A stretch of 64,000 nt of DNA from Myxococcota bacterium (GCA_023150775.1 JAKLKE010000004.1:1-64000), one strand, 5' to 3'; counted from the first letter of the stretch, positions 1 to 9,602 are shown. Notes: generated by a model from the sequence alone, not told the origin. Program-made: numbers and translations.

Positions 1-243
1 GACGTGCAGGTGCAGACTCCCGCCGCCGCCGGAGACCATGAGCCACTCGATCTCTTCTTCAAGCCGCCGGCCGACGGCGTCGAGCACGGCGCTGGCCTCT
101 AAGCTGCCCCGATCGAGGTAGAGCGTCTCGATACGATCCAAGGCCGCGTCAACGAGGTCCGTAGGGGCCTCGGCGACGCTAGGGGCGGCGGTGAGCGCGC
201 CCAAGGTGAAGAGGAGGACTGCGCGACGAACGAGCGAGGACAC
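1..243 (-). CDS. N-terminal part of a secreted protein (signal peptide; possibly S41/PDZ protease-like), runs off the window edge
   Basis: Reverse-strand reading from a GTG at 243 gives MSSLVRRAVLLFTLGALTAAPSVAEAPTDLVDAALDRIETLYLDRGSLEASAVLDAVGRRLEEEIEWLMV, open to the edge. Confidence 0.5.
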   Translation of the reverse strand, partial: MSSLVRRAVLLFTLGALTAAPSVAEAPTDLVDAALDRIETLYLDRGSLEASAVLDAVGRRLEEEIEWLMVSGGGGSLHLHV

Positions 244-337
244 GGGGCTCTCCCATGTTTCAGCGTAACGTGGAACCGCGGCGGGCGCGCGTCTCCTTGA
301 CGTGCGAGGGGACTCTTGGGGTGCTACGCTTGCGGCC

Positions 338-1096
338 ATGATCCACGATCGTCTCCGAAACCTGCTCGACGCGCTCATGGCGGGGCAGGTCGATCGCGCC
401 CAGGTGCTCAGCACGCTCCTTCACGACGAGCTGATGGTCGATGGGATGCACCAGGCCACCGTCGACACCCACCGAGAGCTGCGCACCGGCGTGCCCGAGG
501 TGATCTTCGGCCTGGGCAAGACCGCCGAGCAGCTCCTCACGATCATGCAGCGCCTCAACGCCGCCGGGCAGCCCGCCTTGGCGACGCGGGTGGAGGCCGA
601 CAAGGCCGGCTGGGTGATGGAGCAGCTCCCCGAGGTGATGTATTACCCCGTCGCCCGGGTGCTCTACCTGCCGACGTCGGAGCCCGTGCCCCAAGGCCGA
701 GGGGAGATCCTCGTGATCTGCGCGGGCACCTCCGACCTGCCCGTCGCTGAAGAGGCCGCCGTGGTCGCCGAGCTCCTGGGCAACCGCGTGCGCCGGGTGG
801 TCGATGTCGGCGTCGCTGGGCTTCACCGGGTGCTCGCCCACGCGAAGGAGCTGCGCAACGCCCGGGTGATCATCGTCGTCGCCGGGATGGAGGGCGCGCT
901 TCCTTCAGTCGTCGCCGGGCTCACGGACAAGCCGGTGATCGCCGTGCCCACCTCGGTTGGCTATGGCGCGTCATTTCAAGGCGTGGCGGCGCTGTTGGGC
1001 ATGTTGAACTCCTGCGGCTCTGGGGTGACCGTCGTGAACATCGACAACGGCTTCGGGGCCGCCTTTCAGGCCACCCGCATCAACCGGCTGCCATGA
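338..1096 (+). CDS. larB: Nickel pincer cofactor biosynthesis protein LarB
   Basis: AIR-carboxylase-like C-terminal half (ICAGTSDLPVAEEAAVVAELLGN, VVAGMEGALPSVVAGL, PVIAVPTSVGYGASFQGVAALLGMLNSC); directly followed by larC. Confidence 0.92.
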   Translation: MIHDRLRNLLDALMAGQVDRAQVLSTLLHDELMVDGMHQATVDTHRELRTGVPEVIFGLGKTAEQLLTIMQRLNAAGQPALATRVEADKAGWVMEQLPEVMYYPVARVLYLPTSEPVPQGRGEILVICAGTSDLPVAEEAAVVAELLGNRVRRVVDVGVAGLHRVLAHAKELRNARVIIVVAGMEGALPSVVAGLTDKPVIAVPTSVGYGASFQGVAALLGMLNSCGSGVTVVNIDNGFGAAFQATRINRLP

Positions 1097-2403
1097 CGCT
1101 CGCCTGGCTCGACGCACGGGCGGGTCTCGCCGGGGACATGCTCTGCGCGGCGCTCTTGGACGCCTCCGGCGACGCCGAGGCCCTCGCCACCGAGCTCCAG
1201 GGCGTGATGGTGGACCTCGGGCTCAGCGGCTTCACGCTTCGATTGAGCCGAGTGCGCCGGGGCGTGATCTCCGGGCTTCATTTTGATGTGGTCCTGGCGA
1301 ATGATGGCCCCGCGCCGATGCCCGAGGCCGATCCGCGCCACCATGATCACGGCCATGACCACGATCATGGGCACGGGCACGAGCACGGCCACGATCACGG
1401 CCATGATCACGATCACGACTCCAGCCGGGACTGGGCGCAGATCCGGGGGATGATCCTTCGCTCCAGCTTGCCCCAGGCCGTGAAAGACGCCGCCGTCGCC
1501 GCCTTCGGGGCCCTCGCCGAGGCCGAGGCCCGGGTGCACGGGGTGCCCATCGAGCGGGTGAGCTTCCACGAGGTCGGCGCCGTGGACTCGATCATCGACA
1601 TGGTCGGCGCCTGTTACCTGCTGTGGCGTTTGGGCGTGGCGTCCCTCACCGTGAGCCCGCTGCCGCTGGGCGGCGGCACGGTGCAGACGGCGCACGGCGT
1701 GCTCACCGTGCCTGTCCCGGCGACGATCGAGCTCCTGCGCGGCTTCCCGGTGTTTCAGGACGGGCGCCGGGGCGAGCTGGTCACGCCGACGGGGGCGGCT
1801 CTGGCTCGGGCCCTGGGCAAGCCGGGGCCGATGCCCTCGATGCGGCCCACGGCGACGGGCTACGGCGCGGGCACCCGGAACCCTGAGGGCTGGAACAACG
1901 TCACCCGGCTGATCCTCGGCGAGCCTCTGGGCGTGGATGAGGCGGCGGACGTGCCCGCGGATGAGGTCGAGGTGATCTCCGCCCAGGTGGACGACATGCC
2001 CGGCGAGGCGCTCCCGGCGCTGATCAGCGCCTTGCTCGCCGCCGGGGCCGCCGACGCCTTCGCCGCGCCGGTGGTGATGAAGAAGGGGCGCCTGGGCCAG
2101 CTCATCACGGCGATCTGCGCGCCGGAGCGGGCCGGGGCCGTCGGGGACGCCCTGCTGCGCCACTCCACGAGCTTCGGCCTGCGCCGCCACCGCGCCCAGC
2201 GTGAGGTCCTCGACCGCCGCCACGTCACCGTTCAGACCCCCTTCGGGGCGGTGCGGGTGAAGCTCGGCGCTCGGGCTGGGGAGCTCTACCAGGCCAAGCC
2301 CGAGCACGAGGACTGCGCCCGGCTCGCCCTGGCCGCCGGGGTGCCTTTGGCCCGCGTCGTCGAGGCCGCCCTGGGCGCCTTGCCCCCGGAGGAGCGCCCA
2401 TGA
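1093..2403 (+). CDS. larC: Nickel insertion protein LarC (His-rich insert)
   Basis: N-term MTLAWLDARAGLAGDMLCAALLDA, HEVGAVDSIIDMVG, PTGAALARAL; HHDHGHDHDHGHGHEHGHDHGHDHDHD insert; overlaps larB by 4 nt. Confidence 0.92.
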   Translation: MTLAWLDARAGLAGDMLCAALLDASGDAEALATELQGVMVDLGLSGFTLRLSRVRRGVISGLHFDVVLANDGPAPMPEADPRHHDHGHDHDHGHGHEHGHDHGHDHDHDSSRDWAQIRGMILRSSLPQAVKDAAVAAFGALAEAEARVHGVPIERVSFHEVGAVDSIIDMVGACYLLWRLGVASLTVSPLPLGGGTVQTAHGVLTVPVPATIELLRGFPVFQDGRRGELVTPTGAALARALGKPGPMPSMRPTATGYGAGTRNPEGWNNVTRLILGEPLGVDEAADVPADEVEVISAQVDDMPGEALPALISALLAAGAADAFAAPVVMKKGRLGQLITAICAPERAGAVGDALLRHSTSFGLRRHRAQREVLDRRHVTVQTPFGAVRVKLGARAGELYQAKPEHEDCARLALAAGVPLARVVEAALGALPPEERP

Positions 2404-3380
2404 GCCTCATCGCCTCCCCGCACCACGACCTCTGCGGCATGTTGGAGCAGCTCGGCTTCACCGTGCTGGAGACGAACGACCCCACCGACGCCGCCGCCCG
2501 GGCGGATCTGGTCGTCGTGCCTTGGGTGAACCGCCCGCTCTCGGGCCTGGAGTGGTGCCGCCGGGTGCGTGAGCAGCAGGCCGAGCTGCCCCTGCTCGTC
2601 GTCACCCGCAGCGACGCCGAGGCCAACGCCGCCTTGGAGGCCGGGGCCACGGACGTGCTGCGCCTGCCCCTGCACGACGCCGTCACCCGCGCCCGCTGCC
2701 GGGCCTTGCTCACGAAGATGAACGAACGCGCCGCGCGCCCCCGCGCCGCCTTCGCCGCCCGGGTGCTCGACGCGTGTCCTGACGCGATCATCACAACTGA
2801 CGCCTCGGGCCTGATCCTCACCTTCAACCGCGCCGCCGAGCTGCTCACCGGGCACCTCGCTGAGGAGATCGTCGGCAACTTAGACCTCGGCGTGCTCTTC
2901 GACAGCCCGTCTGAGGCCGCCCGCCTCGACCTCAGCCTGCGCGCGGCGACGGACCACGTCCTGCTCAACCAGCCTGTGCGCCTGCGCACCGCCGAGGGGG
3001 AGCGGGTGCCGACGATGGTGAGCTTGGCGGCGCTGTTTGGCGCAGGTGGCGTCCGGGACGGGCTCGTCGGCGTGTACCGCGACGATCGGGACAACGACGC
3101 CTTGGGCGAGCGCCTCGCCACGGCCACCGCCCAGCTCGTGCAGGCCGAGCGCCGGGGCAGCCGCCTGATGACCGTCGGCGCGGCGGCCTGGGAGCTGAAC
3201 CAGCCGCTCACTTCAGCGATGGGGCTCTTGGAGCTGCTCATGCTCCGCCCCGAGCTGAGCGCCGACTCCCACGAGCGCCTGGAGCGGGCGTACAATCAGC
3301 TAGAGCGCCTCGCCGAGGGCGTGCGCCGAGTCGCCGCCTTGACCGAGGCCCCGGCCAGCCCGGACGCGCCCCTGACCTGA
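2400..3380 (+). CDS. Receiver-like/PAS/HisKA-like protein lacking a HATPase domain (pseudo-histidine kinase)
   Basis: PAS-like ARVLDACPDAIITTDASGLILTFNRAAELLTG; HisKA-like AAAWELNQPLTSAMGLLELLM; ends without N/G boxes. Confidence 0.75.
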   Translation: MSLIASPHHDLCGMLEQLGFTVLETNDPTDAAARADLVVVPWVNRPLSGLEWCRRVREQQAELPLLVVTRSDAEANAALEAGATDVLRLPLHDAVTRARCRALLTKMNERAARPRAAFAARVLDACPDAIITTDASGLILTFNRAAELLTGHLAEEIVGNLDLGVLFDSPSEAARLDLSLRAATDHVLLNQPVRLRTAEGERVPTMVSLAALFGAGGVRDGLVGVYRDDRDNDALGERLATATAQLVQAERRGSRLMTVGAAAWELNQPLTSAMGLLELLMLRPELSADSHERLERAYNQLERLAEGVRRVAALTEAPASPDAPLT

Positions 3381-3404
3381 ACCCCTGGACTGCAGAGAGG
3401 CCCG

Positions 3405-4310
3405 ATGTTCCCAACCCTGCTCATCCCCCTCGCTTTAGACGTCCGTGACGCGGAGCTGCTCGCCGCGGCGGTCACCCTCGTGGGCACCGCCGGGGTCAAG
3501 AACGTCCACCTCGTCTATGTGCACGCCATGGACGTCGTCGGGAACCCGCTCCTGGGCGGCATCCCCGTAGAGACCTTCACCCCCGCCGCGCCGGAGGGCC
3601 TCGCCGGCCTCGCCGACGACCTGCGGGAGCGCCTCATCGCCGCTGGGCACAGCGACGTGTCCGTGCACCGGCACCACATGGCGGGTCGCCCCCACGAGCG
3701 CATCACCGCCTTGGCGGGGGAGATCGACGCCGATCTCCTGATCTTCGGCCGCCTGCGCGCTGGCGACGGCCACGAGGCCTGGGGCGCCCACGCCCAGCTC
3801 CTCACCCGCTACGCCCACCGCTCGGTGCTCGTCGTGCCCCACGGCTCGACCCTGTCCTTGGGCGACGTGCGCGTCGGCGTAGACTTCTCCCCCCGGTCGC
3901 TGGAGGCCTGCAAGACCGCCTGCCTGCTCGGCCAAGAGGTGAAGGCCATCTACTCCATGAACCCCGATGAGGGCATGACCCACTCCGGGATCACCGTCGA
4001 GGAGTTCATGCTGCGCCTGCGGGCCAACGCCACCCAGCAGTTCCACGACGAGGTGCTCACCGAGCTCGCCCCCGGCGCCGTGACGCCGACCTTGGTGTTG
4101 GTGGAGACCGACAACATCGTCGACACCCTGCTCGGCGCGCTCCACGGCGCGGGCCTGGCCGTCGTGGCCTCCCGGGGCATGACGGCGATGGCCTCGATGC
4201 TGCTCGGCTCGACCGCGCAAGAGATCGCCGGGCGCGCGGACGCGCCGGTGCTCATCCTGCGCACCAAAGGCGAAGACATGGGGCTCTTCGCGAGCTTGTT
4301 GAGCCGCTGA
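3405..4310 (+). CDS. Tandem-domain universal stress protein (UspA-like)
   Basis: Two Usp-like halves: ADLLIFGRLRAG...RSVLVVPHG and LAVVASRGMTAMASMLLGSTAQEIAGRADAPVLILR. Confidence 0.8.
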   Translation: MFPTLLIPLALDVRDAELLAAAVTLVGTAGVKNVHLVYVHAMDVVGNPLLGGIPVETFTPAAPEGLAGLADDLRERLIAAGHSDVSVHRHHMAGRPHERITALAGEIDADLLIFGRLRAGDGHEAWGAHAQLLTRYAHRSVLVVPHGSTLSLGDVRVGVDFSPRSLEACKTACLLGQEVKAIYSMNPDEGMTHSGITVEEFMLRLRANATQQFHDEVLTELAPGAVTPTLVLVETDNIVDTLLGALHGAGLAVVASRGMTAMASMLLGSTAQEIAGRADAPVLILRTKGEDMGLFASLLSR

Positions 4311-4348
4311 GGGGCTGAGGCGGCGCCTTCTCAGGGGGGCGCCGCGGC

Positions 4349-4642
4349 CTAGAGGCGGGGGAGCTTGCCGCGGGAGGTGTGCCAGATGGCGACGATCTCG
4401 ACCTGGTCGGCGGCGGAGTCCACGCGGTAGTAGACGTGGTAGCGGCTCCGCTGGAGCACGAGGCGACGGAGGCTGCGTGAACGAACGCGCAGTTTGGCGC
4501 CGATCCAGGGTGCCGATGCCAATCGCTCAAGCGCCGCGCCGAGCTCATCGTCAAACAGCGTCGGCGCCTTCTGTCGGTTCTCTGCCCACCAGACAGAGAT
4601 CTCCTCAATCTGCGCCCTTGCGGCGCCCGAGACGACGAGCAT
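4349..4642 (-). CDS. ParE/RelE family toxin
   Basis: AARAQIEEISVWWAENRQKAP...RRLVLQRSRYHVYYRVDSAADQVEIVAIWHTSRG typical of ParE. Confidence 0.8.
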   Translation of the reverse strand: MLVVSGAARAQIEEISVWWAENRQKAPTLFDDELGAALERLASAPWIGAKLRVRSRSLRRLVLQRSRYHVYYRVDSAADQVEIVAIWHTSRGKLPRL

Positions 4643-4647
4643 CGAGG

Positions 4648-4908
4648 TCAGCGCCCGTGAATCGCACGAAGCCGACTCATCACCTCGTCTGCCGTATAGA
4701 CCTCGCCGCGGGCGATCTGCTGAATCGACTCTTCAATCACGGCCTCAAGTCGATCCAACTCCTCTTCATCGAGATCAATCTCCTCCACATCCAGATCATC
4801 CCCCTCATCATCAATGACGAGGTGCAGCGGCGGGCGATCGGACGGGGGCGCGGGATCCTCATCCAAGACGAGGCGGCCGTTCTGGAGATGCGCGGAGAGT
4901 TTGGTCAT
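4648..4908 (-). CDS. Putative antitoxin partner of the ParE-like toxin
   Basis: MTKLSAHLQNGRLVLDEDP..., acidic 86-aa protein immediately upstream of the toxin (5-nt gap). Confidence 0.65.
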   Translation of the reverse strand: MTKLSAHLQNGRLVLDEDPAPPSDRPPLHLVIDDEGDDLDVEEIDLDEEELDRLEAVIEESIQQIARGEVYTADEVMSRLRAIHGR

Positions 4909-4963
4909 ACACACAGCATAGCGCAAACCCGATCCACACGTCAACGACCGGCCGCCCCGCCCC

Positions 4964-5185
4964 TCACATCCCCCGCTCCTTGACCTCGCCGTCTTTGCCC
5001 TCGGTGAGCTCGACGATGCGGCGCTCGGCCGCGTCGAGGCGCTCGTGGCAGGCCCGGGTCAGCTCGATGCCCTCCTCGAAGAGGCGCAGGGCGTCCTCTA
5101 GGGGCTGGTCACCGGACTCGAGCTTACGGACGCGGTCCTCCAGCTCGGTGAGGATCTGCTCAAAGGTGCGCTCGGTCTCAGGCAT
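4964..5185 (-). CDS. xseB: Exodeoxyribonuclease VII small subunit
   Basis: TFEQILTELEDRVRKLESGDQPLEDALRLFEEGIELTRACHERLDAAERRIVEL. Confidence 0.9.
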   Translation of the reverse strand: MPETERTFEQILTELEDRVRKLESGDQPLEDALRLFEEGIELTRACHERLDAAERRIVELTEGKDGEVKERGM

Positions 5186-5188
5186 GGC

Positions 5189-7537
5189 TCAGCTCAGGGG
5201 GCGAATGCGCTCCACCTGGAGGAGCTTCCAGGTGAGGCGCTGTTGGTTGGCGACGTTGATCGCCACGAACACCTGCTCGCCTTGGGCGTTCAGGGCGAGG
5301 CGCTCGGGGGCGACGGTGAAGTTGTTGCGGGCGCCGTCTTTGCCGACGTAGAGGATCTCCAGCTTCTGCCGGAGCGCCACGGCGCGCTCCAGGATGGCCT
5401 TCGCCTCGCGGGGGGTGACCCGCGGGGGCGGCGGCGGCTCCTTGGCCTTCTTCTTGGTGGACTTGCTCGCGCCGCTGCCGGGGACGGGGTGAAGGTCCTC
5501 GGGCTGGGTGTCCGCGGTCTGCGCACGCGCCAAGGGGTCGTCTGCGCCCTCGCGGGCCTCGGCGAGCAGGCCCAGCAGGCGGTCGCGGGCGCCGCTCTGC
5601 TCGGTGTCGCCGGGGTAACGGGTGATGTCTTTCGACGCCGAGAAGCCCGCCTCACCCAAGATCGCCATCAGCTCAGGCAGCCGCGTGCGGTCGACGGCGT
5701 AGAGCCCCGGCGCGAAGCGGTGCAGGAGCCAAGGCTTGAGCTCGCGGCTCGTCTCGACCCGCTTGATCCAGCCTTTGTGTACGGTGAGCAGCATACAGTC
5801 GTGCAGCTCGACGTCGCCGTGGCCGCCCATCCAGCCGCGCAGCGTCTGCTCGACGTTCTCCGGCAGGCCGATCTGGCTGTTCTCGCGCAAGAAGTCGAGC
5901 ACGTCCTCCCGCCGCCAGCCGCGCTCTAAGCCCTGCTCGACGGTGACTTCAGTGATCTTGTAGGTGTTGGCGCGGTCGCAGCCGGTCAGCTCGGCGATGG
6001 AGCCGATGTTGAACAGGATCTGCGGGCTCAGACCCGCGGGCGCCATCACCTCAAAGGAGGGCGTGAGGTAGAAGCGCGAGAAGCCGTCTTGTTCGGGCGG
6101 GTCGAGGAGCGCCGTCGCCCGGGGGGTGAGGCGGTAGAACTTCTCTTGGCCCCACTCGCCGAGCTCCAGCATCCCGCAGTGGACGAGCGGCGCGAAGGAC
6201 CAGCTCTCACGCTCGTTCGTGCGGGTCGCGGCCAGCTCACCGCGCTGGAAACGACGGCGCCAGTCTTCGCCCCGGGTCCAGCGGCGGTAGAGCGCCTGGA
6301 GGTGCTGCTCGGCGATCCAGGCCCCACGGCCTGAGCGAACGGCCCAGAGGACCCACTCGGCGTAAGGGAAACGTTTCTCTAAGGAGCGCAGCACCAGATC
6401 GCGCTGGTCTTGGTCGTCGAGGTTTAAGAACTCCTCGACGACGTCTTGGTTCACCGAGAGGCGGTCTCCGCGCAGCTCGACGAGGCCATGGGCCATCAAG
6501 AAGTCGATGTGGAAGTGGAACAGCTCGCTCCCCGGCTCCCAGAGCTGGGCGAAGAAGCGGTCCATCTCCTCTTGGTGGACCTTAAAGATCTCCTGCTGCT
6601 GGGTGAGCCGGGGCGGACGCTGGGCGATGTAGGTGGCCAAGGTCGTGATCGAGAAGTCCAGCGGCGGGCAGAAGGGGCGGGCGTCGCGCACCTTCACGTC
6701 GTCGTGCTGGAAGGTCGAGAGCATCAGCTCGGCCTCGATGTGTTCGACGAGGTGCTCGATGAGCGGATCGGGGACGAGGTAGAAGAACTGCTCGTCGTCG
6801 GCCTCCGACGCGCAGACGAGGCCGCGCTCGGCTAGGCCGACGAGCAGCCGCGCCCAGTCGCGCTCATGGCCGCCGAGGGTGTTCATCAGCTCGCGGTGGA
6901 ACTCGTCGCTGTGGGCCACGCCGCCGCACTGGATGAGCAGGGCCAGGGCGTTGCGCTCACGCTCGTGCATCGCCTTGACGATGCCGCCGAGGCGTTTTCC
7001 TTGGCTGATCGCCCGAACGGCGAGCTGCACCATCCGCGCCTGGTCGGCCACGCGGCCGGGCTGACCGCCGATGGCCTTGTACAGGTTGGCGAGGAGCGCC
7101 TTGGGCATCCGGTTGAAGTAGTCTTCGAGCTCCTCAAGCTCGGTGTGTGTCATCCGGCGCCGACGGCTGAGGCCCGAGACCGGCGCGGCGCGACGCTTCC
7201 GCTTGCGGCGCTTCCGGAGGTTGCGGGTGCTGTTCAGCGTCGAGACGCCCGGCGCACCGGCGTCGTCGCCGGGCTCTCCGCGCTCGCGGCGCTCGCCGCG
7301 CTCTCCCCGCTCGCCACGATCCCCACCACGACGGCGACCGCCGCGGCCGCCGCGCTCCGAGCGCTCTCCACCGCCGCCACCTTCAGGGCTCGCCGCCGCC
7401 GCCGCCGGGCCACCGCCGCCGCCCTCGCGGGCGCCACGACGCGGCTCTTCAGCGCCGCCTTCGGCCTTGCTGCGACGCCGACGCCGACGGCGCCGCTTGC
7501 TCTTGCTGGTGTCATTTCCGGCGGTGTCGCTGGACAT
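5189..7537 (-). CDS. Helicase-associated XPB_N/Helicase_C_3-like protein with Arg/Gly-rich N-terminus
   Basis: RFYLTPSFEVMAPAGLSPQILFNIGSIAEL...LGEAGFSASKDITRYPG resembles XPB N-terminal helicase-associated domain; basic RGG/RGE N-terminus; next to an XPB helicase. Confidence 0.72.
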   Translation of the reverse strand: MSSDTAGNDTSKSKRRRRRRRRSKAEGGAEEPRRGAREGGGGGPAAAAASPEGGGGGERSERGGRGGRRRGGDRGERGERGERRERGEPGDDAGAPGVSTLNSTRNLRKRRKRKRRAAPVSGLSRRRRMTHTELEELEDYFNRMPKALLANLYKAIGGQPGRVADQARMVQLAVRAISQGKRLGGIVKAMHERERNALALLIQCGGVAHSDEFHRELMNTLGGHERDWARLLVGLAERGLVCASEADDEQFFYLVPDPLIEHLVEHIEAELMLSTFQHDDVKVRDARPFCPPLDFSITTLATYIAQRPPRLTQQQEIFKVHQEEMDRFFAQLWEPGSELFHFHIDFLMAHGLVELRGDRLSVNQDVVEEFLNLDDQDQRDLVLRSLEKRFPYAEWVLWAVRSGRGAWIAEQHLQALYRRWTRGEDWRRRFQRGELAATRTNERESWSFAPLVHCGMLELGEWGQEKFYRLTPRATALLDPPEQDGFSRFYLTPSFEVMAPAGLSPQILFNIGSIAELTGCDRANTYKITEVTVEQGLERGWRREDVLDFLRENSQIGLPENVEQTLRGWMGGHGDVELHDCMLLTVHKGWIKRVETSRELKPWLLHRFAPGLYAVDRTRLPELMAILGEAGFSASKDITRYPGDTEQSGARDRLLGLLAEAREGADDPLARAQTADTQPEDLHPVPGSGASKSTKKKAKEPPPPPRVTPREAKAILERAVALRQKLEILYVGKDGARNNFTVAPERLALNAQGEQVFVAINVANQQRLTWKLLQVERIRPLS

Positions 7538-7613
7538 GCTGCCTACCTCGGGGAGAGTGGGACCGCGCGGCGCGGCCCGGAGACGAAGGGGGGTGCGGCA
7601 GAGCCGACGACGA

Positions 7614-9299
7614 TCACGTCGCGGCCTGCTCTTGAATGAAGTAGCGGTAGCCCTGCTCGGTCAAGAAGAGCTGGCGTTTCATGGCGAACTCCTGCTCCTT
7701 CGTGTCCCGGGTGACCACGGTGTAGAAGAAGGCGCCGTCGCTCTTGGCGCTGGGCCGCAGGATACGCCCGAGGCGCTGGGCCTCCTCTTGGCGTGAGCCG
7801 AAGGTGCCCGAGACCTGAATCGCGACGTTGGCGTCGGGGAGGTCGATGGAGAAGTTCGCGACCTTACTCACGATCAGGAGCTTGATCTGGCCCTTGCGGA
7901 ACTTGTCGAACAGCTCCTCCCGGCGGGCGTGGGGGGTCTTGCCGGTGATGAGCGGGGCGCGGAACGTCGCCGCGATGTCCTCAAGCTGGTCGATGTAGGT
8001 GCCGATCACCAAGACGTTGTCGTCTTTGTGTTTGTCGATGAGCCGCCGCATCACCGTCATCTTCGCGGGGTTCACCGAGGCGATCTTAAACTTCCCGGCC
8101 TCGTCGCTGCGCTCGTAGCGGTCGAGGAGCCCATGCGCGAAGGGCACCCGGACCTCGTAACATTTGGCTTCAGCGATGAAGCCTTGCTTCTCCAAGAGCT
8201 GCCACGGCAGGTCGTACCGTTTGGGGCCCACCAAGGAGAACACGTCGCCTTCGCGGCCGTCCTCACGCACGAGAGTGGCGGTGAGGCCCATGCGGCGGCG
8301 GCCCTGCAGATCGGCCGTGGCGCCGAAGACCGGCGCGGGCAGCAGGTGGACCTCGTCGTAGATGATGAGACCCCAGTCGCGGTCGGAGAACAGGTGCAGG
8401 TGCTCAAACTCGTCGCCCTTGTTCCGCCGCCAGGTGAGGATCTGGTAGGTGGCGACGGTGACGGGGCGGATCTCTTTACGCTCGCCCATGTACGCGCCGA
8501 CCTGGTCGGGCGTGAGGTGGGTCTTGTCGAGGATCTCCCGCACCCATTGGTCTACCGCCGCGGCGTTCGTGGCGAGGATGAGGGTGTGGGTGTTCACGAG
8601 GCTCATCGTCTTGAGCGCGACGATGGTCTTGCCCGCGCCGCAGGGCAGCACGACGACGCCGTGGCCGCCCGCGGGTTTGCCGTCCATGAACCAGCGCTTC
8701 GCGGCCTCGGTCTGGTAGTCGCGCACCACGAAGGGCTTCTGGGCGAGCTTGGTCGTCTGCCGGAGCTTGATCTCGAGGTGCGCGCCCGGCGAGAAGCCCG
8801 CCAGGTCCTCAATGGGCCAGCCCGAGGTCAACATCCGCTGCTTAAACAGCCCACGATGCCCCGCCTGGATGCCCCACCAGCGCCGACCGTCGGCGACCAT
8901 CATCTCTTTGGCCGCGGGCAGGGCCGAGACCACCTTGGCGATGTAGGCCGTGGCGAACTCTAAGCGCAGCAGGTCTTTGCGGTCGGGGTGCGGGATGAGC
9001 TTGACGAGGCCATAACGCTCCATCGTCTCGTGGATGGAGTCCAGCACGTTCTTGGGGATGTCGAACTTGGAGAGATCCTTGAGGCCCTTCACCAGCTCGG
9101 TCTGGGAGACCCCGGCCGCCGCCGCGTTCCACAGCGACAGCGGCGAGATGCGGTAGGTGTGCAGATGCTCCGGGCTCTGCTCCAGCTCCGCGAAACGCGA
9201 CAAAAAATCACGCGCTTCAGCGTGTCGTCGGTGGGAGGTCTCGACGAGGACTTTTCCGTCGCCCTGCACAATGACAGGGTTCTCGGGCCTCACGTTCAT
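7614..9299 (-). CDS. XPB/Rad25-type DNA helicase (SF2)
   Basis: VVVLPCGAGKTIVAL (Walker A), IIYDEVHLLPAPVF (DEVH), GLTATLVREDGREGDVFSLVGPK, RLGRILRP; start MNVRPENPVIVQGDGKVLVE. Confidence 0.9.
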   Translation of the reverse strand: MNVRPENPVIVQGDGKVLVETSHRRHAEARDFLSRFAELEQSPEHLHTYRISPLSLWNAAAAGVSQTELVKGLKDLSKFDIPKNVLDSIHETMERYGLVKLIPHPDRKDLLRLEFATAYIAKVVSALPAAKEMMVADGRRWWGIQAGHRGLFKQRMLTSGWPIEDLAGFSPGAHLEIKLRQTTKLAQKPFVVRDYQTEAAKRWFMDGKPAGGHGVVVLPCGAGKTIVALKTMSLVNTHTLILATNAAAVDQWVREILDKTHLTPDQVGAYMGERKEIRPVTVATYQILTWRRNKGDEFEHLHLFSDRDWGLIIYDEVHLLPAPVFGATADLQGRRRMGLTATLVREDGREGDVFSLVGPKRYDLPWQLLEKQGFIAEAKCYEVRVPFAHGLLDRYERSDEAGKFKIASVNPAKMTVMRRLIDKHKDDNVLVIGTYIDQLEDIAATFRAPLITGKTPHARREELFDKFRKGQIKLLIVSKVANFSIDLPDANVAIQVSGTFGSRQEEAQRLGRILRPSAKSDGAFFYTVVTRDTKEQEFAMKRQLFLTEQGYRYFIQEQAAT

Positions 9300-9567
9300 C
9301 TTGGGACGCCCATCCTCCGACGGGGGGCAAGCCTCGACGGCGAGCCGCCCCACGCCGAGCGCAGGGAGGTTGCAGCAGAATTAGCGCCAAGGGCGGAAAA
9401 CATCCGCGCGGCACATCCAGCGTGAAGGGACAGACCTCCCACGCCGGGGACCGTCAACACGACGGGCCGTGACGTCTTGGGAGGGGCCGTGAAGAGGGGC
9501 CACGAAGGCGGCCTTGGGACAAAGTCCTCGGACAAGCCGAGCGCCGCCGCGACCCTTCTCTGCCGCT

Positions 9568-9596
9568 ACTTTAGGGCTGACAAGATCCGCTGTCAA
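9568..9596 (-). promoter_or_regulatory. Putative sigma70-type promoter for the XPB operon
   Basis: Reverse strand TTGACA-17 nt-TAAAGT; ~270 nt upstream of the helicase ATG. Confidence 0.4.
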
Positions 9597-9602
9597 GGAA
9601 GA

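Noticed and set aside
1066-2307. 413-aa minus-strand ORF antisense to larC
   Set aside because: High-GC mirror-frame artefact; His/Arg/Gly-rich shadow of a well-supported gene.
4349-4908. ParE-type TA pair as a novel system
   Set aside because: Looks like a standard two-gene TA module; listed as features only.
7260-7480. Short GC-rich tandem repeats considered as a non-coding repeat
   Set aside because: Explained by in-frame RGG/RGE coding in the XPB_N-like protein.
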